Source: Vogesella sp. XCS3 (GTDB lineage: Bacteria > Pseudomonadota > Gammaproteobacteria > Burkholderiales > Chromobacteriaceae). Taken from it: a stretch of DNA of 64,000 bases. The position numbers were made by a program, and so were the translations under genes. The stretch lies in the NCBI RefSeq assembly GCF_020616155.1, contig NZ_CP085530.1:1796001-1860000 (forward strand), read 5' to 3'. Below are positions 38,178 to 47,453 of the stretch, in pieces. The notes beneath the pieces are model-generated. The model was given only the letters and a program-made list of their open reading frames with translations, did not search any database and was not told the DNA's origin. How positions within the stretch are numbered: the first letter of the stretch is position 1; each line of letters opens with the position of its first letter.

Positions 38178-39704
38178 ATGAGCAAGGTAACGCCCGTTCT
38201 ACTGCTGATTCTTGACGGCTTCGGCCACCGCCTGGAAGGCGACGACAACGCCATTCTGGCGGCCAACACCCCGCACTGGGACGCGCTGAAAGCACGCTAC
38301 CCCTACGGCACCATCGACGCCTCCGAGCACAACGTCGGCCTGCCCGGCGGCCAGTTCGGCAACTCCGAAGTGGGCCACCTCAATATCGGTGCGGGCCGCA
38401 TCGTGCAGCAAGACATCAGCCGCATCGATTGCGACATCGAAGCAGGTACCTTTGCCAGCAACCCGGTCCTGGCGCAGGCCATTGCTACCGCCAAGGCCAA
38501 CGGCAGCACCTTGCACCTGATGGGCCTGCAGTCCGACGGCGGCGTACACAGCCACGAAAACCATATTTTTGCCCTGATCCGCGCCGCCGAAGCGGCCGGG
38601 GTTGGCCGCATCGCCGTGCACGCCTTCCTGGATGGCCGCGACACGCCGCCGCGTAGCGCCGAAATCTACCTGCAACGCCTGCAGGACGTGCTGGCCGACT
38701 GCCCGCATGCACGCGTAGCCAGCGTCAGCGGCCGCTACTGGGCCATGGATCGCGACAAGCGCTGGGAACGCATGGAAGGCGCCTACCGCGCCGTGGTGGA
38801 AGGCGAAGGCGAATTCCACGCCGATACTGCCCTGCAAGCACTGGCCGCCGCCTACGCCCGCGACGAGAACGACGAGTTCGTCAAACCCACCGTGATCGGC
38901 GAGCCGCTGAAAATGCTGGACGGCGACGTGGCCGTATTCATGAACTTCCGCGCCGACCGCGCCCGCCAGCTCACCAGCGCGCTGACCGACCCGGCTTTCG
39001 ACGGCTTTGCCGTACGCCAGCCCAAGTTTGCGCTGTACACCAGCCTCACCAGCTACGGCGAAGCCTACAAACACCCGGTGGCCTACGCGCCGCAGAAAAT
39101 CAGCAATGGCCTGGGCGAGTACCTGTCCGGCCTGGGGCTGAAACAGCTGCGTATTGCCGAAACCGAGAAATACCCGCACGTCACCTACTTCTTCAATGGT
39201 GGCGAAGAGCAGGTCTACCCGGGCGAAGACCGCATCCTGGTACCATCGCCGAAAGTCGCTACCTACGACCTGCAGCCGGAAATGAACGCGCCGGAAGTTA
39301 CTGACAAGATCGTGACAGCCATCGAAAGTGGCCAGTACGCCGCCATCATCTGCAACTACGCCAACGGCGACATGGTCGGTCACTCCGGTGTATTCGATGC
39401 TGCGGTTAAAGCCGTAGAGGCGCTGGACACCTGCGTACAACGCTGCGTGGACGCCATGCTGGCAGCCGGCGGCGAAGTACTGATCACCGCCGACCACGGC
39501 AACTGCGAGCAGATGTTTGATAACGCCAACCACCAGCCGCACACCCAGCACACCCTGCAAAAAGTGCCGTTCCTGTATGTTGGCCGCACGGCCACCATCA
39601 AGGATGGCGGTGCGCTGCGTGATATCGCCCCATCGCTGCTGGCCATGATGGGCATTGAACAACCGGCCGAAATGACCGGCCAATCGCTGATCGAGTTCCA
39701 GTGA
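38178..39704 (+). CDS. gpmI: 2,3-bisphosphoglycerate-independent phosphoglycerate mutase
   Basis: The 508-residue protein starts at the ATG at 38178, which has a GGAAG ribosome site; an in-frame start at 38070 is less likely. It has the alkaline-phosphatase-fold metal site (LLLILDGFGHR), the catalytic serine in GNSEVGHLNIG, and EVLITADHGNCEQM with the other metal ligands. It interconverts 3- and 2-phosphoglycerate using manganese in glycolysis. Its stop overlaps the start of envC by 4 bases (GTGA). Confidence 0.97.
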   Translation: MSKVTPVLLLILDGFGHRLEGDDNAILAANTPHWDALKARYPYGTIDASEHNVGLPGGQFGNSEVGHLNIGAGRIVQQDISRIDCDIEAGTFASNPVLAQAIATAKANGSTLHLMGLQSDGGVHSHENHIFALIRAAEAAGVGRIAVHAFLDGRDTPPRSAEIYLQRLQDVLADCPHARVASVSGRYWAMDRDKRWERMEGAYRAVVEGEGEFHADTALQALAAAYARDENDEFVKPTVIGEPLKMLDGDVAVFMNFRADRARQLTSALTDPAFDGFAVRQPKFALYTSLTSYGEAYKHPVAYAPQKISNGLGEYLSGLGLKQLRIAETEKYPHVTYFFNGGEEQVYPGEDRILVPSPKVATYDLQPEMNAPEVTDKIVTAIESGQYAAIICNYANGDMVGHSGVFDAAVKAVEALDTCVQRCVDAMLAAGGEVLITADHGNCEQMFDNANHQPHTQHTLQKVPFLYVGRTATIKDGGALRDIAPSLLAMMGIEQPAEMTGQSLIEFQ

Positions 39705-41002
39705 AAAAGCTGCTGTGCCTGACCCTGCTGGCAGGCGCCGTCCACGCGGCCCCCGCCAGCAAACCGCTGGATCCTGCTGCCCCGCAGCAGGATCTGCAAA
39801 GCGTGCGCAAAGCCATTACCACCCTGCAGCAAGACATTGCGCAGAAAGAAGCCGCACGCCAGCAAACCGCCAGTGCCATCGCACAATCGGAAGAAGCACT
39901 GGAAGCCACCCACGAAGCGCTGAACGCGCTAGAGCAAAAACAGGGCAGCTCCAGCAACCAGCTGGAGCAGTATCAGGCCGAGCTCTTGGGCATCCGCATG
40001 AAGGTGGCCGAAACGCGCCAGCGCGTGGGCAAACTACTGGCCAGCACCTACAAACGTGGCCAGCACGACGCCATGAACCTGATGCTGAACCAGGGCGACC
40101 CGAACCAGGCCAGCCGCGACCTGACCTACTACACCCATATTTCACGCGCGCAGCAGGAACTGATTGCCAGGCTGCGCGACCAAGAAATTCAGCTGCAGGC
40201 CATTACCGAGCGCCTGGAAGACGAGCTGGTGCGCCTGGGCCGCATGTCGGCCGAAAAAGTGCAGCAAAAGCGCCGCATAGAAGCCGCCAAGAACCAGCGC
40301 CAGGTACAAGTCAGCCAGCTCGACGCCAGCATCCGCGCCCAGCAAACCCGGCTGCAGCAGCTGAAAGAAGACGAAAAACAGCTGACGGTGCTGATCGCAC
40401 GCATTAATGCCGAAATCGAGCGCCGTCGCCAGGAAGCCATCAAGAAAGCCGCCGCTGCCAAAAAGGCACACGAAGAAGCCGCCAGGTTGGCCGCAGAAAA
40501 ACGCCGCCAGCAGGTCGCCGAGGCCAAGAAACAGGGCAAAAAACCGCCGCCAGAGCCTAAAGCTCCCCCGGTGGAACGGATAGACGAAGTGGTAGACGGC
40601 AGTGCCTCCGGCCGCGCCTTCAAGAGCCTGCAAGGCCGCATGAAGCTGCCGGTATCCGGGGAGATTGCCGGCCGCTTTGGCGCGGCTCGCGGTGAAGGCA
40701 ATAGCTGGAAAGGCCTGTACATCCGCACCGCCCCTGGCACGCCAGTGCGCGTTGTCGCCGATGGCACCGTGGTTTATGCTGACTGGCTGCGTGGCTTCGG
40801 CAACGCCATGATTATCGACCACGGTGGTAACTACCTCACCGTGTATACCGGCTTCTCGGCCATGGCCCGTGGTAACGGCGCCGGCGTGAAGGCGGGTGAC
40901 GTACTGGGTACCAGCGGCACGATGGAAAGCGGCGAAACCGGCCTTTACTTCGAGCTGCGCTATCTGGGCAGACCCATCAATCCACAATCCTGGGCCCGTT
41001 AG
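39701..41002 (+). CDS. envC: EnvC-like murein hydrolase activator (LytM/M23 family)
   Basis: The 433-residue protein starts with GTG in a GTGA overlap with gpmI. It has a signal peptide (KKLLCLTLLAGAVHA), a long coiled coil (about 30-270), a Lys/Ala-rich linker, and a C-terminal LytM domain from about 310. The LytM zinc ligands appear to be missing: where HxxxD and HxH are expected, it reads GRFGAARGEG and YFELRYLG. Such degenerate LytM proteins activate N-acetylmuramyl amidases during cell separation. The next gene encodes a CtpA protease 20 bases later, a common pairing. Confidence 0.9.
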   Translation: MKKLLCLTLLAGAVHAAPASKPLDPAAPQQDLQSVRKAITTLQQDIAQKEAARQQTASAIAQSEEALEATHEALNALEQKQGSSSNQLEQYQAELLGIRMKVAETRQRVGKLLASTYKRGQHDAMNLMLNQGDPNQASRDLTYYTHISRAQQELIARLRDQEIQLQAITERLEDELVRLGRMSAEKVQQKRRIEAAKNQRQVQVSQLDASIRAQQTRLQQLKEDEKQLTVLIARINAEIERRRQEAIKKAAAAKKAHEEAARLAAEKRRQQVAEAKKQGKKPPPEPKAPPVERIDEVVDGSASGRAFKSLQGRMKLPVSGEIAGRFGAARGEGNSWKGLYIRTAPGTPVRVVADGTVVYADWLRGFGNAMIIDHGGNYLTVYTGFSAMARGNGAGVKAGDVLGTSGTMESGETGLYFELRYLGRPINPQSWAR

Positions 41003-41022
41003 GCCAGGCGAGACACTGGACC

Positions 41023-42411
41023 ATGACCACACCACGTACACGCAAGATTGCCCTGCTCACCACCGGTGCACTGCTGGGCGGTGCACTGACCCTTAGCGTG
41101 CAAGCCTTCGCCGACAAAGGCGACAGCGTGCTGCCGCTGAATGAAATGCGTACCTTTGTCGAAGTATTTGGCCGCATCAAGCAGGACTACGTCGAGCCGG
41201 TAGAAGACAAAAAACTGATCAACGAAGCCATCAAGGGCATGCTGTCCGGCCTGGACCCGCACTCCGACTACTTTGATCCGCAGGCCTTCAAGGAATTCCG
41301 CGAAGGCACGCAGGGCGAGTTTGGCGGCCTGGGTATCGAAATCGGCGCCGAAGACGGCCTGGTGAAAGTCGTGGCGCCTATCGAAGACACCCCGGCGCAG
41401 AAAGCCGGCATCAAGAGCGGCGACCTGATCGTGAAGATCGACGACACCCCGGTGCGCGGCCTGTCGCTGAACGATGCAGTAAAACGCATGCGCGGCAAAC
41501 CGGGCACCAAGGTCACGCTTACCATCGCCCGCAAGACCGAATCCAAACCACTGGTGTTTACCCTGACCCGTGCCGTGATCCAGACCAAGAGCGTGAAATC
41601 GCGCCTGCTGGAGCCGGGCTTCGGCTATGTGCGTGTGGCCCAGTTCCAGGAGCATACGGTAGAAAACTTCGCCCAGGCGCTGGGTAATCTGTACAAGGAA
41701 AACAAGGCACCGCTCAAAGGTATCGTGCTGGATCTGCGTGACGACCCGGGCGGCCTGCTGAACGGTGCGGTAGGCGTATCCACCGCCTTCCTGCCCAAGG
41801 ACGCGCTGGTGGTGTATACCGAAGGCCGTGTCGCCGACGCGCAAATGCGCCTGTACGCCAACAGCAAGTACTACATGCGCGGCAATGCCACCGACTACTA
41901 TGCCAAAGCCCCGGCCGAGCTGAAAAACGTGCCACTGGTGGTGCTGGTAAACGGCGGGTCGGCCTCGGCCTCCGAAATCGTGGCCGGCGCCCTGCAAGAC
42001 CACAAACGCGCACTGATTGTCGGCACGCAAACCTTCGGCAAAGGCTCGGTACAGTCGGTACTGCCGCTATCCAACGAAGGCGGCATCAAGCTGACCACGG
42101 CGCGTTACTTTACGCCTAGCGGCCGCTCCATCCAGGCAAAAGGCATTACTCCGGACATCATTGCCGAAGATGGCAGCGAAGCCAGCGGCCTGCGCATCCG
42201 CGAAGCCGACCTGGAAAAACACCTGAGCAACCCGGCCGGTGAAGATGCCACCCCGGCGGCCAAGCCTGCAGCCAGCAAAGCCGCCACACCGGCAGTCAAG
42301 CCTGCAGCCAAAGCCGTGGACGATGACAGCAAGCCGGTTGACACCCAGCTCAATCAAGCCTTGAATGTATTGAAAGTACAGCAAATCCTGCTGAAAAAGG
42401 CGAGTAACTAG
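41023..42411 (+). CDS. ctpA: Carboxy-terminal processing protease (S41 family)
   Basis: The 462-residue protein has a signal anchor (about 8-31), an S41 N-terminal helical part, a PDZ domain (about 95-185; FGGLGIEIGAEDGLVKVVAP) and the protease core. The catalytic serine is in VNGGSASASEIVAG (about 314) and the lysine in TFGKGSVQSV (about 340). The C-terminal tail is Ala/Pro/Lys-rich. It trims periplasmic proteins, often those regulating peptidoglycan hydrolases, which fits with envC upstream. Confidence 0.95.
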   Translation: MTTPRTRKIALLTTGALLGGALTLSVQAFADKGDSVLPLNEMRTFVEVFGRIKQDYVEPVEDKKLINEAIKGMLSGLDPHSDYFDPQAFKEFREGTQGEFGGLGIEIGAEDGLVKVVAPIEDTPAQKAGIKSGDLIVKIDDTPVRGLSLNDAVKRMRGKPGTKVTLTIARKTESKPLVFTLTRAVIQTKSVKSRLLEPGFGYVRVAQFQEHTVENFAQALGNLYKENKAPLKGIVLDLRDDPGGLLNGAVGVSTAFLPKDALVVYTEGRVADAQMRLYANSKYYMRGNATDYYAKAPAELKNVPLVVLVNGGSASASEIVAGALQDHKRALIVGTQTFGKGSVQSVLPLSNEGGIKLTTARYFTPSGRSIQAKGITPDIIAEDGSEASGLRIREADLEKHLSNPAGEDATPAAKPAASKAATPAVKPAAKAVDDDSKPVDTQLNQALNVLKVQQILLKKASN

Positions 42412-42418
42412 CGGGCAT

Positions 42419-42450
42419 GCATGGCGTGCCCTGTCAGGGGTACGCCATGC
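42419..42450 (+). promoter_or_regulatory. Hairpin covering the ribosome site and start codon of the next gene
   Basis: GCATGGCGT (42419-42427) pairs with ACGCCATGC (42442-42450); with a G-U pair and CCC/GGG inside, the stem reaches 13 pairs with a 6-base loop. The right arm includes AGGGG (42436-42440) and the ATG at 42447. It could hide the start codon or act as a weak terminator after ctpA. Confidence 0.5.
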
Positions 42451-42836
42451 CAAGCACCGATCACTTCAAATGCCGCACGCTCAAGCTGGCCAAACCGGAG
42501 CAGACGCACCGTGCGGCCAGCTTGCTGGCTGAGGCTTTCGGCATTCGTACCCGCGCCGATGCGCAAAGCGGCCACCTCACCCTGCTGTACACCCTGCCGC
42601 AGCACTCGCTTTTACAGCTGGTGCACCATCTGGAACAAGCCGGCATCACCCTGGCCCGCCACCCCATTCACCGCCTGCAGTGCCAGCTAGCCTGCTACTG
42701 CGAGCAAGTGCAGCTCGATAACCTGCAATGCCCCCCGCACGCCACCAAAGGGCGCGAAGCGTTTTCGCATATCTACCAACAGCACCCGCACGGTGACCGT
42801 GACGACACGCCAGAGGAGCTGCGGCTGGAAAAATAG
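42447..42836 (+). CDS. Small protein of unknown function
   Basis: I do not recognise this 129-residue protein. The ATG at 42447 has an AGGGG ribosome site; an earlier in-frame ATG at 42417 lies on the other arm of a hairpin. It is rich in His, Gln and Leu (for example QHSLLQLVHHLEQAG) and has a cysteine cluster (CQLACYC, then CPPH), which might bind a metal. It has no signal peptide or membrane helix. It lies between ctpA and argA, and an exact 10-mer copy follows 2 bases after the stop. Confidence 0.65.
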   Translation: MPSTDHFKCRTLKLAKPEQTHRAASLLAEAFGIRTRADAQSGHLTLLYTLPQHSLLQLVHHLEQAGITLARHPIHRLQCQLACYCEQVQLDNLQCPPHATKGREAFSHIYQQHPHGDRDDTPEELRLEK

Positions 42837-42838
42837 CC

Positions 42839-42848
42839 TGCGGCCAAC
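42839..42848 (-). repeat. Intergenic copy of the dispersed 10-mer before argA
   Basis: TGCGGCCAAC on the plus strand (GTTGGCCGCA on the minus) starts 2 bases after the unknown gene's stop. Confidence 0.8.
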
Positions 42849-42936
42849 CCTGGCAGGTGTAACACGGCCGCCATATCAGCCTGGCGGCATTCCTGCTAAT
42901 CTTGCGTTTTTCCGGCCTCTGCTGTTGGAGCTGTGC

Positions 42937-44250
42937 ATGCTGCATCCCGATTTTGTGCTGGCGTTCCGTGAAGCCGCACCTTACATCAACAATTTTCGCG
43001 GCAAGACCTTTGTCATTGCCATCAATGGCGAATGCCTGGCACGCGGCAACCTGTACGGCCTGGCGCAAGACATCAACCTGCTGGTCAGCCTAGGGGTGCG
43101 CATTGTGCTGGTACACGGCGCCCGCCCGCAGATCGAAGAACAGTTACGGCTGCGCGGCACGCCGCCACAGTTTCACCATGGCCGCCGCGTGACCGATGCC
43201 CTCACCATGGAAGCCGTCAAATCGGCAGTGGGCGGCCTGCGCCACGACCTGGAGGCGTTCATGTCCATGGGCATGCCCAACTCGCCCATGCACGGTGCCT
43301 GCCTGCGCGTAGCCGGCGGCAACTTTGTCACCGCCCAGCCGCTGGGCGTGATCGACGGCGTAGACATGCAGTTCAGTGGCCGCGTGCGCAAGATCGACAC
43401 CCTCGCCATCAACAAACGGCTGGACCTGGGCGAGCTGGTACTGATGTCGCTGATCGGCTACTCGCCCACCGGCGAAGCGTTCAACATGACCATGGAAGAA
43501 GTGGCCTGCCAGACGGCTATCGAGCTGAAAGCGGAAAAGCTGATTTTCATGGTGCAAAGCGATGGCCTGGTAGATGCCGACGGTATCCTGCACAGCGCCA
43601 TTTCGGCAGAACAGGCCGAAACCATTTTCCAGCGCGGCATCGATAGCGACGAGGTGCGCGTGAGCCTGCCCTACGCCATCCGCGCCACGCGCGAGGGCGT
43701 GGTGCGCTCGCACCTGGTGAGCCACAACGAAGACGGCGCGCTGCTGGTCGAGCTGTTTACCGACTTTGGCACCGGCACCATGATCGCCCGTGACTCGCTG
43801 GTGAAAGTACGCGAAGCCAGCATCGAAGACGTGGGCGATATCCTGGCGCTGATCCGCCCGCTGCAGGAGCAGGGTATTCTGATCAAGCGCAGCCGCGAAC
43901 ACCTGGAAATGCAGATACGCCAGTACGCGGTGCTGGAACACGACGAGCGCATTTACGGCTGCGTGGCCATGCTGCCGTTCCACGAAGACGGCATGGCCGA
44001 GCTGGCGTGCCTGGCCATCAGCCAGGAGCGCCGCAACGCCGGTTTTGGCGACCGCCTGCTGAAATACGTCGAAGAACAAGCCCGGCTGTGCGGCCTGAAA
44101 AAGCTGTTCATCCTCACCACACAAACGGCACACTGGTTTGCCGAACGCGGCTTCCAGCCCGCTACCGTGGACGACCTGCCCTCGGTGCGGCGTGAGCTGT
44201 ATAACCATAACCGCCGCTCGAAAGTGCTGATCAAGCCACTGGCGGCTTGA
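42937..44250 (+). CDS. argA: Amino-acid N-acetyltransferase (N-acetylglutamate synthase)
   Basis: The 437-residue protein starts at the ATG at 42937 with a TTGGAG site 6 bases upstream; an earlier in-frame start would add 48 unconserved residues over the 10-mer. It has an amino acid kinase-like domain (FVIAINGECLA, IVLVHGARPQIEEQL) and a C-terminal GNAT acetyltransferase domain (ACLAISQERRNAGFGDRLLKY). It makes N-acetylglutamate, the first step of arginine synthesis, and the kinase-like domain binds the arginine inhibitor. Confidence 0.95.
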   Translation: MLHPDFVLAFREAAPYINNFRGKTFVIAINGECLARGNLYGLAQDINLLVSLGVRIVLVHGARPQIEEQLRLRGTPPQFHHGRRVTDALTMEAVKSAVGGLRHDLEAFMSMGMPNSPMHGACLRVAGGNFVTAQPLGVIDGVDMQFSGRVRKIDTLAINKRLDLGELVLMSLIGYSPTGEAFNMTMEEVACQTAIELKAEKLIFMVQSDGLVDADGILHSAISAEQAETIFQRGIDSDEVRVSLPYAIRATREGVVRSHLVSHNEDGALLVELFTDFGTGTMIARDSLVKVREASIEDVGDILALIRPLQEQGILIKRSREHLEMQIRQYAVLEHDERIYGCVAMLPFHEDGMAELACLAISQERRNAGFGDRLLKYVEEQARLCGLKKLFILTTQTAHWFAERGFQPATVDDLPSVRRELYNHNRRSKVLIKPLAA

Positions 44251-44348
44251 TCTGGCGCAGCATCCACACTGCGCGCACGGTTGGTTACCCGTCATCTCTG
44301 TGACACAATTACTGGCTATTGTGTCTCAACTATTGCAAGGAATGCATC

Positions 44349-44618
44349 ATGGCAAGAATGGTCAACTGCGTTAAGCTCGGTCGCGAAGCCGAAGGTATGG
44401 ATTTCCCGCCCCTGCCCGGCGCGCTGGGTCAGCGTGTTTTCGCCGACGTTTCCAAAGAAGCCTGGCAAGGCTGGCTGCGTTACCAGACCATGCTGATCAA
44501 CGAAAACCGCCTGAGCCTGGCCGATGCCCGCGCCCGCCAGTACCTGGCAGCGCAGCTCGAAGCCTACTTCTACGGCCAGGGTGCCGACCAGGTTGCCGGC
44601 TTCACCCCGCAGCAATAA
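44349..44618 (+). CDS. yggX: Probable Fe(2+)-trafficking protein YggX
   Basis: The 89-residue protein starts [21 protein letters not shown], the YggX signature with its single cysteine, and has the family block [29 protein letters not shown]. An AAGGA ribosome site precedes the ATG at 44349. YggX protects iron-sulphur proteins from oxidation and may carry iron. It is a single-gene unit followed by a terminator. Confidence 0.95.
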   Translation: MARMVNCVKLGREAEGMDFPPLPGALGQRVFADVSKEAWQGWLRYQTMLINENRLSLADARARQYLAAQLEAYFYGQGADQVAGFTPQQ

Positions 44619-44624
44619 CAGGAC

Positions 44625-44648
44625 AGCCCTCTTTCGAGGGCTTTTTTT
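44625..44648 (+). terminator. Rho-independent terminator of yggX
   Basis: AGCCCTC (44625-44631) pairs with GAGGGCT (44636-44642) with a TTTC loop, followed by a run of seven T. Confidence 0.92.
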
Positions 44649-44678
44649 GCCTCACCCTTTATCAAAGAAGCATTAATC

Positions 44679-46736
44679 ATGTCCATGCCACACGACAATC
44701 TGCTAAACCGCGAGCTGGGTTTGCTCGAATTCAACCGTCGCGTCATGGCGCAGGCGGAAGAAGAATACCTGCCCATTCTGGAGCGGTTGAAGTACCTGTG
44801 CATCGTTTCGTCCAATATGGACGAGTTCTACGAAGTACGCGTGGCCTGGCTGAAAGATGCAGCACAAAACACCCCGGAACGCATCCTGGCCGACGGCAGC
44901 ACCCCGGCCGAAGCGCTGGCCAAGGTGTCGGCGGCGGCACACGATCTGGTGCGCGAACAATACCGCCTGCTGCGAGAAGAAATCTTCCCCGCGCTGCGTG
45001 CCGACAACATCATTTTCTTGCGCCGTAACGAGTGGGACGCCGCGCAAAAAGCGTGGATCAGCGACTATTTCTTCCGCGAGCTGATGCCCATCCTCACTCC
45101 TATCGGCCTGGACCCGTCGCACCCCTTCCCGCGCCTGCTCAACAAGAGCCTGAACTTTATCGTGGAGCTGGAAGGTGCCGATGCCTTCGGCCGCGAATCC
45201 GGCATTGCCATCGTGCAAGCGCCACGCATCCTGCCGCGCGTTATCAAGCTGCCGGCAGAGTTGGCCGCAGACGGCGCCGATACCTTTGTATTCCTGTCGT
45301 CCATCCTGCACTCCCACGTGCAGGAGCTGTTCCCCGGCATGCTGGTGAAAGGCTGCTACCAGTTCCGTGTAACGCGTGACAGCGATTTGTCGGTAGACGA
45401 TGACGACGTAAAAAACCTGCGTACCGCACTGCAGGGCGAGCTGCGCCAGCGTCAGTATGGCGATGCCGTGCGCCTGGAAATTGCCGACACCTGCCCGGCG
45501 CACATGGAAGAATTCCTGCTGAACACTTTTGCCCTGCAAAAGCACGACGTGTTCCGCGTGGACGGCCCGGTCAACCTGGTGCGCCTGATGCAGGTGCCCG
45601 ACTTTGTCGACCGCCCGGAAACCAAGTTCGCCCCGTTCCAGGCCTCGCTGCCAGACATCCTGGAAAAGAAAACCCCGCTGTTTGACGCCATCCGCAAGGG
45701 CGACATGCTGCTGCACCACCCGTTCCAGACCTTCCAGCCGGTGATCGACCTGCTCACCCAGGCCGCCAGCGACCCGGCCGTGGTCGCCATCAAGATGACG
45801 GTATACCGTACCGGCACCGACTCGGTACTGATGGAGTCGCTGATTGCCGCCGCCCGCGCCGGCAAACAGGTGACCGTGGTGGTAGAGCTGATGGCACGCT
45901 TTGACGAAGAAGCCAATATCAGCTGGGCCACCCGCCTGGAAGACGCCGGTGCCCACGTGGTATACGGCGTGTTCGGCTACAAGATCCACGCCAAGATGCT
46001 GCTGGTGGTGCGCCGCGAAGAAGGCCAGCTGCGCCGCTACGTACACCTGGGTACCGGTAACTACCACCCGCGTACCGCCCGCCTGTACACCGACTTTGGC
46101 CTGATGACCTGCAACGAGGAAATCGCCACCGACGTGAACGACCTGTTCGTGCAGATTACCGGCCTGGGCCGCGCCGGCGAGCTCAAGCACCTGTACCAGT
46201 CGCCGTTTACCCTGCACAACATGATCACTACCGCGATCGACCGCGAAATCGAGCACGCCCAGGCCGGCAAACCGGCGCAGATCATTGCCAAAATGAATGC
46301 GCTGCTGGAGCCACAAGTGATCCGTGCGCTGTACCGCGCCAGCCAGGCCGGGGTGAAAATTACCCTGATCGTGCGGGGCGTGTGCGCGCTGCGCCCTGGC
46401 GTAGAGGGGCTGTCGGAGAACATTTCGGTGCGCTCCATTGTTGGCCGCTTCTTGGAACACACCCGCGTGTTCTATTTCTACAACGACAAGGCAGAGAACC
46501 TGTTCATTTCCAGCGCCGACTGGATGGGCCGCAACTTCTTCCGCCGTATCGAGACCTGCGTGCCGATTCTGGACACCAAGCTCAAGCGCCGCGTGATCCG
46601 CGAAGGCCTGAAGGTGTATCTGGAAGACAATACCAACGCCTGGGAAATGCAGCAGGATGGCAGCTACCGCCGCCGTGTGGCCCGCGGTAAAGGCCGCTGC
46701 GCGCAGGATATCCTGTTACAGGAATACACCGGTTAA
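44679..46736 (+). CDS. ppk: Polyphosphate kinase 1
   Basis: The 685-residue protein has the Ppk1 N domain (LNRELGLLEFNRRVMAQA), the head domain, and the two PLD-like catalytic domains. KMTVYRTGTDSVLMESLI and the phospho-accepting histidine region YKIHAKMLLVVRREE are clear. It makes inorganic polyphosphate from ATP, usually at the membrane, and affects stress survival and motility. The start is 30 bases after the yggX terminator, so it has its own promoter or depends on read-through. Confidence 0.96.
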   Translation: MSMPHDNLLNRELGLLEFNRRVMAQAEEEYLPILERLKYLCIVSSNMDEFYEVRVAWLKDAAQNTPERILADGSTPAEALAKVSAAAHDLVREQYRLLREEIFPALRADNIIFLRRNEWDAAQKAWISDYFFRELMPILTPIGLDPSHPFPRLLNKSLNFIVELEGADAFGRESGIAIVQAPRILPRVIKLPAELAADGADTFVFLSSILHSHVQELFPGMLVKGCYQFRVTRDSDLSVDDDDVKNLRTALQGELRQRQYGDAVRLEIADTCPAHMEEFLLNTFALQKHDVFRVDGPVNLVRLMQVPDFVDRPETKFAPFQASLPDILEKKTPLFDAIRKGDMLLHHPFQTFQPVIDLLTQAASDPAVVAIKMTVYRTGTDSVLMESLIAAARAGKQVTVVVELMARFDEEANISWATRLEDAGAHVVYGVFGYKIHAKMLLVVRREEGQLRRYVHLGTGNYHPRTARLYTDFGLMTCNEEIATDVNDLFVQITGLGRAGELKHLYQSPFTLHNMITTAIDREIEHAQAGKPAQIIAKMNALLEPQVIRALYRASQAGVKITLIVRGVCALRPGVEGLSENISVRSIVGRFLEHTRVFYFYNDKAENLFISSADWMGRNFFRRIETCVPILDTKLKRRVIREGLKVYLEDNTNAWEMQQDGSYRRRVARGKGRCAQDILLQEYTG

Positions 46737-46749
46737 CCCCCGGCTCCAG

Positions 46750-46759
46750 GTTGGCCGCA
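46750..46759 (+). repeat. Intergenic copy of the dispersed 10-mer beside the ppk terminator
   Basis: GTTGGCCGCA lies 13 bases after the ppk stop and directly before the terminator stem at 46761. Confidence 0.8.
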
Positions 46760-46760
46760 C

Positions 46761-46794
46761 ACGGCGCCCCCGGAACTTCCGGCGGCGCCGTTTT
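46761..46794 (+). terminator. Terminator of ppk
   Basis: ACGGCGCC (46761-46768) pairs with GGCGCCGT (46784-46791), with an inner CCGG/CCGG pairing, followed by TTTTA. Confidence 0.75.
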
Positions 46795-46824
46795 ACTTAG
46801 CAGGGTCACCTTCAAGGAGTAAAC

Positions 46825-47316
46825 ATGGCTTTTGACTGGAGCTGGGCCGGCTACGCGCTGGCCATCATCATGATGCTGGCCGGGCTGGCCGGCACGATCT
46901 ACCCCGCCCTGCCAGGCCTGGCGCTACTGGGTGGCGGCATGCTGCTGGCGGCCTGGCTGGGCGACTTTGCCAGCGTGGGCAGCACGGCCTTGATCATTAT
47001 CGGCGTGCTGGCCGTACTGGGCATGGTGATGGAGAACCTGGCCGGCTTTCTGGGGGCACAAAAGAGCGGGGCCAGCCGCCAGGCGCTGATCGGTGCCTTT
47101 ATCGGCGGGCTGGTGGGTATGTTTCTGGGTTTGGTGGGCGCCATCATCGGGCCTATCGTCGGTGCCGTCATCGGTGAGCTGCAGGCACGGCGCTCGCTGC
47201 AGCAAGCGGGCAAAGTGGGCATCGCCACCTTCATCGGTTTTCTGGCAGGCACGGTCATCAAGATTGCCTGCGCTTTTGCCATGCTGGCTGTGTTTGTCGC
47301 CGCGCTGGTTTTCTGA
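46825..47316 (+). CDS. DUF456 membrane protein
   Basis: The 163-residue protein is glycine-rich and very hydrophobic, with about four helices (for example IIMMLAGLAGTIYPALPGLA and FIGGLVGMFLGLVGAIIGP). It matches the DUF456 family, which contains a duplicated glycine-zipper-like half. Its function is unknown. A TCAAGGAG ribosome site precedes the ATG. It is a single gene with about 90 bases before and 137 after. Confidence 0.78.
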   Translation: MAFDWSWAGYALAIIMMLAGLAGTIYPALPGLALLGGGMLLAAWLGDFASVGSTALIIIGVLAVLGMVMENLAGFLGAQKSGASRQALIGAFIGGLVGMFLGLVGAIIGPIVGAVIGELQARRSLQQAGKVGIATFIGFLAGTVIKIACAFAMLAVFVAALVF

Positions 47317-47453
47317 CGCCCCGCGACACAACAGGATTGGACAGCCGGATAGCCGCCGAGCACAATTGAACGTCATCAGCCTTCGCCCCTGACCTGGCAC
47401 GCCCAGCGGCCAGCGGGTCATGGGGATTGGCCATCAGCAATGGGTAAAGCGCG

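Noticed and set aside
44703-46460. A 585-codon minus-strand frame opposite ppk
   Set aside because: It is a shadow frame; the plus strand encodes intact polyphosphate kinase.
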